From Halobacillus kuroshimensis DSM 18393 (GTDB taxonomy: Bacteria; Bacillota; Bacilli; Bacillales; Halobacillaceae), in assembly GCF_000425705.1 (NCBI RefSeq), contig NZ_AUDY01000010.1, forward strand, positions 186,001 through 250,000: a stretch of DNA of 64,000 bases, written 5' to 3'. The position numbers were made by a program, and so were the translations under genes. Shown in pieces: positions 59,327 to 64,000 of the stretch (positions are counted from its first letter, which is position 1; each line of letters begins with the position of its first letter). A model generated the notes under the pieces. It did no database searches. It was not told the origin of the DNA and saw only the letters and a program-made list of their open reading frames with translations.

Positions 59327-60451
59327 TTGTCTAATTCTGACTTTAAATCCCAATACCAAAAGAAATTGAAAAATAGAATAGAAGAAGCCGGCAAAGTGAG
59401 AAAAATTGTCGCCATTATTCTTACGGTTTTCACACTTGTGATTCTTATCGTAGGAATATCCGGATACCTTTATGTGAAATCCGCACTCGAACCTGTGGAT
59501 CCAGGAAATGATAAGCAGGTGGATGTGGAAATCCCGCTCGGTTCCTCTACTTCCAATATCGCTTCCATCCTTGAAGAGAACGATATCATCAAAAATGATA
59601 TGATTTTCCGCTTCTATACAAAATTCAAAAATGAATCCGGTTTTCAAGCTGGAGACTATCAGTTCACATCCTCCATGACATTGGATGAGGTGATTGAATC
59701 TCTGAAATCAGGAAAACTGGTGAAGGATCCCGCTCTTACTGTCACTGTTCCGGAAGGACAGAATGTAGAGCAGATTGCGGCCATTTACGCAGAGGAATTC
59801 TCCTTTACTTCCGAAGAATTCATGGACAAAATCAATGATGTCTCTTATGTGGAAACGCTGATGGAAGATTACCCTCAGCTGCTGACCGAGGATATCCTTG
59901 ATGAGGATATCCGTTATCCGCTGGAAGGATACTTATTTGCAGCCACCTATCCGATGTATGTCGAGGATCCAAGCATAGATCAAATCGTGAGGAAAATGCT
60001 GGATCAGACGAATAAAGTAGTCGCCCCCTACTACAGCCAAATCGAAGAACTGAATGATATAGAAAATGTCCACGATTTAGTGACCATGGCCTCCCTGTTG
60101 GAAAATGAAGCACGGACAGCAGAGAGCCGCCAGAAGATATCCGGTGTTTTTTATAACAGGCTGGAAGAAGATATGATGCTGCAGACCGATCCTACGGTCC
60201 TTTATGCGAAAGGTGAGCACCAGGAAAAGGTCTACTATAAGGATCTGGAGATTGAATCACCTTACAACACATATCATGTGAAGGGCCTGCCTGTCGGCCC
60301 GATTTCCAACTTCAATCAAAACTCCCTTCAGGCAGCTGTGGAACCTGTAGAGCATAATCATTTGTATTTCCTCGCAGACAGTGAAGGGGAAATTCATTAT
60401 GCTGATACGCTGAAAGAGCATAATGAGCTGAAAGAAAAATACATCAATTAA
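59327..60451 (+). CDS. mltG: Endolytic transglycosylase MltG
   Basis: Membrane-bound lytic transglycosylase that cuts new glycan strands and limits their length. The 374 residues have a cytoplasmic N-terminus, one membrane segment (about 27-50), a LysM-like region and the YceG catalytic domain. The catalytic glutamate is probably E259 in ASLLENEARTAESR; QTDPTVLYA and GLPVGPISN are family motifs. The start is TTG at 59327 behind AAAGGAGG (59312-59319); the open frame from 59195 overlaps the promoter. Confidence 0.93.
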   Translation: MSNSDFKSQYQKKLKNRIEEAGKVRKIVAIILTVFTLVILIVGISGYLYVKSALEPVDPGNDKQVDVEIPLGSSTSNIASILEENDIIKNDMIFRFYTKFKNESGFQAGDYQFTSSMTLDEVIESLKSGKLVKDPALTVTVPEGQNVEQIAAIYAEEFSFTSEEFMDKINDVSYVETLMEDYPQLLTEDILDEDIRYPLEGYLFAATYPMYVEDPSIDQIVRKMLDQTNKVVAPYYSQIEELNDIENVHDLVTMASLLENEARTAESRQKISGVFYNRLEEDMMLQTDPTVLYAKGEHQEKVYYKDLEIESPYNTYHVKGLPVGPISNFNQNSLQAAVEPVEHNHLYFLADSEGEIHYADTLKEHNELKEKYIN

Positions 60452-60483
60452 ATGGCTGCGCATCAAGTGAACAAGGGCAGCTT

Positions 60484-60521
60484 AGAACGGGACACTCCTT
60501 CATGAGTGTCCCGTTCTTTTC
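60484..60521 (+). terminator. Intrinsic terminator after mltG
   Basis: A perfect 14-bp stem (60484-60497 with 60504-60517), 6-nt loop, T-rich tail. Confidence 0.93.
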
Positions 60522-60645
60522 TCTACTTCATGAAAACAAAGAAGAATGACCTTACTACCCTTCTTCAGCCTTTCACAGGCAACGTTCTGAAGTTTCTGTA
60601 AACGAATGCAGCTCCAAAGAACAATGGCGTTACCTAAGAGATTTG

Positions 60646-60654
60646 TGTTAAAAT
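60646..60654 (+). promoter_or_regulatory. Extended -10 promoter of trmR
   Basis: TGTTAAAAT with TAAAAT at 60649-60654; no good -35. Nothing else is seen in 60522-60703. Confidence 0.45.
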
Positions 60655-60703
60655 AGTGGGGTTGTAAAAACGATGTAAATTTGATGTGAAGGGATGAAGC
60701 AGG

Positions 60704-61345
60704 ATGGAGCAGGAGAATTACCTACAGTCGTTGCTCTCTAAGCCTTCCAAATCATTTCAAGATATGGAGTCGTTCGCTGAAGAACATAATATACCGATTA
60801 TGGAGCCGTTGGGAATGAACTTCCTTATGCAGCTGATCCGAATGCAGAAGCCGGAGCGGATTCTGGAAATCGGGACAGCCATCGGCTATTCAGCCCTGTG
60901 TATGCTGGAGGCCTATCCTGCAGCCCGTATTACGACCGTTGAAAGAGATGAATGGCGCTATAAGCAAGCCTTGAAAAATATAGAAAACATAGAGGCCGGG
61001 GACCGTGTTTCTGTCATCTTTGGGGATGCGCTGGAAACAGGGGACCAAGCACGTGAAGAAGGGCCGTATGATGTGCTGTTCATTGATGCAGCCAAAGGGA
61101 AGTATGAGGAATTTTTCCACTTGTATGCCCCGATGCTGAAGGATGACGGAGTCATTATTACGGATAACGTTCTATTTAAAGGCTATGTTGCTGATGACCG
61201 GGAAGCCAGTCCACGGATGGCAAAAATAGCAGGTAAAATCCGTAAGTTCAACGAATGGCTTGTCAAGCACCCGGACTATGATACAACGATTGTGCCCATC
61301 GGGGACGGCGTTGCCATTACAAAGAAGAAAAGCAGTCACAGCTGA
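60704..61345 (+). CDS. trmR: O-methyltransferase TrmR (tRNA 5-hydroxyuridine methyltransferase)
   Basis: S-adenosylmethionine-dependent methyltransferase of the COMT-like family (213 residues). In B. subtilis the counterpart YrrM methylates 5-hydroxyuridine at tRNA position 34 to 5-methoxyuridine. Motif I is ILEIGTAIGYSALCM; DVLFIDAAKGKY and DDGVIITDNVLF carry the metal-binding acidic residues. In B. subtilis trhP1 and trhP2, which help make hydroxyuridine, come next; here udk follows directly, so that precursor step must be encoded elsewhere. Confidence 0.88.
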   Translation: MEQENYLQSLLSKPSKSFQDMESFAEEHNIPIMEPLGMNFLMQLIRMQKPERILEIGTAIGYSALCMLEAYPAARITTVERDEWRYKQALKNIENIEAGDRVSVIFGDALETGDQAREEGPYDVLFIDAAKGKYEEFFHLYAPMLKDDGVIITDNVLFKGYVADDREASPRMAKIAGKIRKFNEWLVKHPDYDTTIVPIGDGVAITKKKSSHS

Positions 61346-61379
61346 CTCGCGGATGGGATGAAAGGAGAACCACGTAACT

Positions 61380-62033
61380 ATGAACGATAAACCGGTAGTC
61401 ATTGGTGTAGCGGGGGGAACAGGTTCTGGGAAAACGAGTGTAACCAGATCCATTATCCAGCGCTTCACGGATAAAACTTTATTGATGATCGAACAGGATT
61501 ATTATTATAAGGATCAAAGCGATGTACCTTTTGAGGAGAGACTTGAAACGAACTATGATCATCCTCTTGCTTTTGATAATGACCTGTTGATGGAACATCT
61601 CCAGGAGCTGATCGACCAGAAATCCGTTGAAAAGCCGGTGTATGATTATAAAATGCATACCCGTTCGGATGAGACGATTCACGTGGAGCCGAAGGAAGTC
61701 ATCATTGTCGAAGGGATCCTTGTTTTGGAGGATGAGCGCCTCCGTGATATGATGGATATTAAAGTGTTTGTCGACACAGATGCTGACGTCCGGATTATCC
61801 GCCGCATGATGAGAGACATTAATGAGCGGGGACGCACCCTGGATTCGGTTATTGAGCAGTATATTAATGTCGTCCGCCCGATGCATCTTCAATTTGTAGA
61901 ACCTACGAAGAGGTATGCGGATATCATCATTCCAGAAGGTGGACAGAACCACGTGGCTATTGATTTGATGGCTTCGAAAATCCAGACGGTCCTCTATGAA
62001 AAGGGTTTACTGATAGACGAAGAAAATAGTTGA
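61380..62033 (+). CDS. udk: Uridine kinase
   Basis: Phosphorylates uridine and cytidine to UMP and CMP in pyrimidine salvage. The 217 residues have the P-loop GGTGSGKT (12-19), [16 protein letters not shown] and VEGILVL. AAAGGAGAACC precedes the ATG. It is followed by the greA leader. Confidence 0.97.
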   Translation: MNDKPVVIGVAGGTGSGKTSVTRSIIQRFTDKTLLMIEQDYYYKDQSDVPFEERLETNYDHPLAFDNDLLMEHLQELIDQKSVEKPVYDYKMHTRSDETIHVEPKEVIIVEGILVLEDERLRDMMDIKVFVDTDADVRIIRRMMRDINERGRTLDSVIEQYINVVRPMHLQFVEPTKRYADIIIPEGGQNHVAIDLMASKIQTVLYEKGLLIDEENS

Positions 62034-62098
62034 AATACTGGCAAAAATCTGGCATAGTTTTCAATAGTAGTTCTAAAATTTTATGTCCTCGGGTAAAG

Positions 62099-62166
62099 TA
62101 TAGTAAATCTCTACAATGAGCGTACAGATGTACTGCTCATTTCCTATATTAAGGACATCTCATTTT
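62099..62166 (+). promoter_or_regulatory. greA leader: -10 element and possible attenuator
   Basis: TATAGT (62099-62104) is a candidate -10. Starting about 10 nt later is a strong hairpin (AATGAGC 62115-62121 with GCTCATT 62135-62141, extended inside by GTACA/TGTAC). An alternative pairing joins AGATGT (62126-62131) to ACATCT (62155-62160), followed by CATTTTTT, like a terminator. The two cannot form together. Confidence 0.5.
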
Positions 62167-62195
62167 TTCTTGTACTAAAGGAGTGTAGACGGACC

Positions 62196-62672
62196 ATGGC
62201 AGAAGAAAAAAGTTATTATATGACAGAAGAAGGAAAACAGAAGCTCGAAGATGAGCTTCATCACCTGAAAACAGAGCGCCGTAAAGAAGTGGTGGAACGG
62301 ATTAAGATTGCCCGCGGCTTCGGCGACCTTTCCGAGAACTCGGAGTACGATGCAGCCAAGGACGAGCAGGCCTTTGTTGAAGCACGGATTACACAGGTGG
62401 AAAATATGATCCGCAATGCTGTTATTATTGAGAATGACAATCAGAACCCTGATACGGTAACAATGGGTAAATCCGTAACCTTCAAGGAACTTCCTGATGG
62501 AGATGAGGAAACGTATACCATTGTCGGCAGTGCAGAAGCCGATCCTTTCGAAGGGAAAATCTCCAACGATTCCCCGATGGCCCAGAGCCTGATCGGCCAC
62601 GTTGTCGGTGATAAAGTGAAAGTAGCCACACCAGGTGGAGAGATTGACGTTCAAATCATTACGGTGGAATAG
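62196..62672 (+). CDS. greA: Transcription elongation factor GreA
   Basis: Rescues backtracked RNA polymerase by stimulating RNA cleavage. The 158 residues have the N-terminal coiled coil with acidic tip ([18 protein letters not shown]) and the C-terminal FKBP-like domain ([16 protein letters not shown]). AAAGGAG is 14 nt upstream of the ATG, slightly long. It follows the leader with alternative hairpins and ends in a terminator. Confidence 0.97.
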   Translation: MAEEKSYYMTEEGKQKLEDELHHLKTERRKEVVERIKIARGFGDLSENSEYDAAKDEQAFVEARITQVENMIRNAVIIENDNQNPDTVTMGKSVTFKELPDGDEETYTIVGSAEADPFEGKISNDSPMAQSLIGHVVGDKVKVATPGGEIDVQIITVE

Positions 62673-62677
62673 AACGA

Positions 62678-62703
62678 AAGACAGGGGATGCCCCTGTCTT
62701 TTT
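62678..62703 (+). terminator. Intrinsic terminator after greA
   Basis: An 11-bp stem (AAAGACAGGGG with CCCCTGTCTTT), 3-nt loop, T run. Confidence 0.93.
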
Positions 62704-62771
62704 CTTCATCTGCATTTATAGACCAAAGGGGAGCTGTTATTCCCCGGGAAATAGAGAGGACCTTGGATGGA

Positions 62772-62800
62772 TTGGTCATAACAGCCGGATATTGTATAAT
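62772..62800 (+). promoter_or_regulatory. Sigma-A promoter of yrrS
   Basis: TTGGTC (62772-62777), a 17-nt spacer and perfect TATAAT (62795-62800). Confidence 0.7.
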
Positions 62801-62829
62801 GTACGGCGTATTCGAAGGAGGAAATGAAC

Positions 62830-63501
62830 ATGGCAGATAAGCATACATCCGAGTCCCGTACCGGGCGTTTTGAAAAAAAACGTCAATGGACCAAACGACT
62901 TCCGTGGCTTGCAGGAGCGGCCGGGGTATTTGCAGTGCTGTTGATTTCTTTGATGTTATTTAACGGAAATGATCAGACCGGACAAGCTCAGAATCCGGAG
63001 GAAGAACAGCAGGAGGACACTGCAAAGGATGAAACCCAGGAGGAACAAGAGAAAGAAGCTGAAAAAGAACCTGAGGAAGAAGCCGATCCTGACAAAACAA
63101 GTGTGTCCCTGGAAGGTTTTGAAGAATTGGAGCCGATTAAGGAAGAGGAAGGCCTGCAGATAGAAGAAAGTGACGATCCTAACGTTGAGAGTGTCGTAAC
63201 TAAGGACTGGCCGGTTATTCCGACAGAAATGGATACAAACGGCAGTCACAGCATTTCGTACAATGAGGGTACCCAGGACTATAAAGAGCTCCAAGAAGCT
63301 GCCAGGAGCGCTGTGAACCTTTCTGAGGACAATATTATTTACTGGTGGATTGGAAACGATGGCGGCCCGCAAAAAGCTGTAGTCACCGTTTCTGATAAGA
63401 ATAAAACCGGATATCTTCGTGTACATGTCCAATGGGTGGACAACGAAGGGTACAAACCGGTGAAGCTGGAAGTACTAAAAGAAAAAGTCGTGGAAAGATA
63501 G
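62830..63501 (+). CDS. yrrS: YrrS family protein (DUF1510)
   Basis: Bitopic protein of 223 residues: short basic N-terminus, one membrane segment (about 24-42), a long Glu/Lys-rich linker (about 50-85) and a C-terminal DUF1510 domain (about 110-220, with [10 protein letters not shown] and [14 protein letters not shown]). Function not settled. The ATG at 62830 is 8 nt after AAGGAGG (62815-62821); the one at 62824 is too close. In B. subtilis yrrT follows, but here mtnN does. Confidence 0.87.
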   Translation: MADKHTSESRTGRFEKKRQWTKRLPWLAGAAGVFAVLLISLMLFNGNDQTGQAQNPEEEQQEDTAKDETQEEQEKEAEKEPEEEADPDKTSVSLEGFEELEPIKEEEGLQIEESDDPNVESVVTKDWPVIPTEMDTNGSHSISYNEGTQDYKELQEAARSAVNLSEDNIIYWWIGNDGGPQKAVVTVSDKNKTGYLRVHVQWVDNEGYKPVKLEVLKEKVVER

Positions 63502-63514
63502 AAAGGACGTATGG

Positions 63515-64000
63515 ATGATGGCGATTGGAATTATTGGAGCGATGGATGAGGAAGTCGAACGCCTGCAGACAGAAATGACAGATAAAGTTGAAAAAGAAAC
63601 GGCTGGAAGCTTGTTTATCGAAGGAATGCTGCGTGGAAAAAAAGTCGTTCTCCTTAAATCAGGAATCGGCAAAGTCAACGCAGCTGTTTCGACAACCATT
63701 CTGCATGAGCAGTATGAGATTGAAAGTGTCATCAATACCGGATCCGCCGGTGGTTTCGCTGAAGACCTGGAAGTCGGAGATATTGTCGTATCCGACTTCG
63801 TCACGCATCACGATGTTGACGTAACAGCTTTCAAATACGCCTACGGCCAGGTGCCGGGTATGCCGGCGATGTATGAGGCGGACACTGTCCTGGTGGAAAA
63901 AGCGATGAAGGCGGTCGGGAGCACAAATGCCCGTGCGGCCAAAGGGATTATTGCGACCGGTGATTCCTTCATGCAGGATCCGGAGAGAGTGGCCTTGGTC
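63515..64000 (+). CDS. mtnN: 5'-methylthioadenosine/S-adenosylhomocysteine nucleosidase, 3' partial
   Basis: Cleaves adenine from methylthioadenosine and S-adenosylhomocysteine in the activated-methyl cycle. The first 162 residues are present; the frame is open at the right edge (the family is about 230). Signatures are [29 protein letters not shown] and [11 protein letters not shown] 63515 or 63518 (both in frame) follow AAAGGA (63502-63507). Confidence 0.93.
   Translation, partial: MMAIGIIGAMDEEVERLQTEMTDKVEKETAGSLFIEGMLRGKKVVLLKSGIGKVNAAVSTTILHEQYEIESVINTGSAGGFAEDLEVGDIVVSDFVTHHDVDVTAFKYAYGQVPGMPAMYEADTVLVEKAMKAVGSTNARAAKGIIATGDSFMQDPERVALV

Overview
This window is an uninterrupted stretch of core chromosome from an endospore-forming, Gram-positive bacterium of the Bacillaceae. 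The gene order follows the Bacillus subtilis comC-spoIIB-maf-radC-mreBCD-minCD-spoIVFAB-rplU-spo0B-obg-pheBA segment, then bofC-ruvAB-queA-tgt-yajC, secDF-recJ-apt-relA-dtd, hisS-aspS, rarA-cymR-yrvO-mnmA-recD2 and alaS-ireB-ruvX-mltG-trmR-udk-greA-yrrS-mtnN. Base composition is near one half G+C by eye. The genus cannot be fixed. An RNase E/G gene between spoIVFB and rplU, and an ArsB/NhaD-type ion transporter, would fit a halophilic or alkaliphilic relative of Halobacillus, but that is inference.

Layout. 1-2842: tail of a GAF-GGDEF protein, prepilin peptidase ComC, septum protein SpoIIB. 3006-8512: Maf, RadC, the rod-shape genes mreBCD and the division-site genes minCD. 8707-16190: spoIVFA/spoIVFB, RNase G, L21-Prp-L27, the phosphorelay protein Spo0B, GTPase Obg, and pheB-pheA. 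16362-21176: spore protein SafA, a CotS/YsxE-type kinase-like protein, NadE, a YhcN-type lipoprotein, YebC and BofC. 21339-25706: ruvAB, a DUF2905 protein, queA, tgt, yajC. 25744-33319: small membrane proteins, an ion transporter, a DUF421 protein, SpoVB (minus strand), ComN, SecDF, LapA-like. 33376-40584: recJ, apt, relA, dtd and a minus-strand cell-wall amidase. 40692-44402: T-box, hisS-aspS, 6S RNA. 44407-50635: RsfA and RarA (both minus), a YczE-family membrane protein, CymR, cysteine desulfurase, MnmA, a TPR protein. 50651-58091: RecD2, a TIM-barrel protein, a 58-residue zinc ribbon, an AI-2E-family exporter, T-box and alaS. 58155-64000: ireB-ruvX-yrzB, mltG, trmR, udk, greA, yrrS and the 5' part of mtnN.

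How the genes work together. Several belong to sporulation: Spo0B in the phosphorelay, SpoIIB at the septum, the SpoIVFA/SpoIVFB/BofC arm of the pro-sigma-K checkpoint, SafA and the YsxE-like protein in the coat, SpoVB in cortex synthesis, and RsfA in the forespore. Others keep shape and division (MreBCD, MinCD), repair DNA (RadC, RuvAB, RecJ, RecD2, RarA, RuvX), build and modify tRNA (HisS, AspS, AlaS, QueA, Tgt, MnmA with its desulfurase, TrmR, Dtd), and control the stringent response (RelA) and RNA polymerase (6S RNA, GreA).

No insertion sequence, prophage, CRISPR array, rRNA or tRNA gene was seen, and I did not find a multi-gene system that looks undescribed. The most interesting unexplained signals are regulatory: two T-boxes, one with an Asp codon at the expected specifier position that overlaps a His codon; hairpins that overlap ribosome binding sites or coding starts; a possible attenuator before greA; and a hairpin leader before mreB. 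All come from reading the sequence and analogy with known families; no alignment, folding or database search was run.
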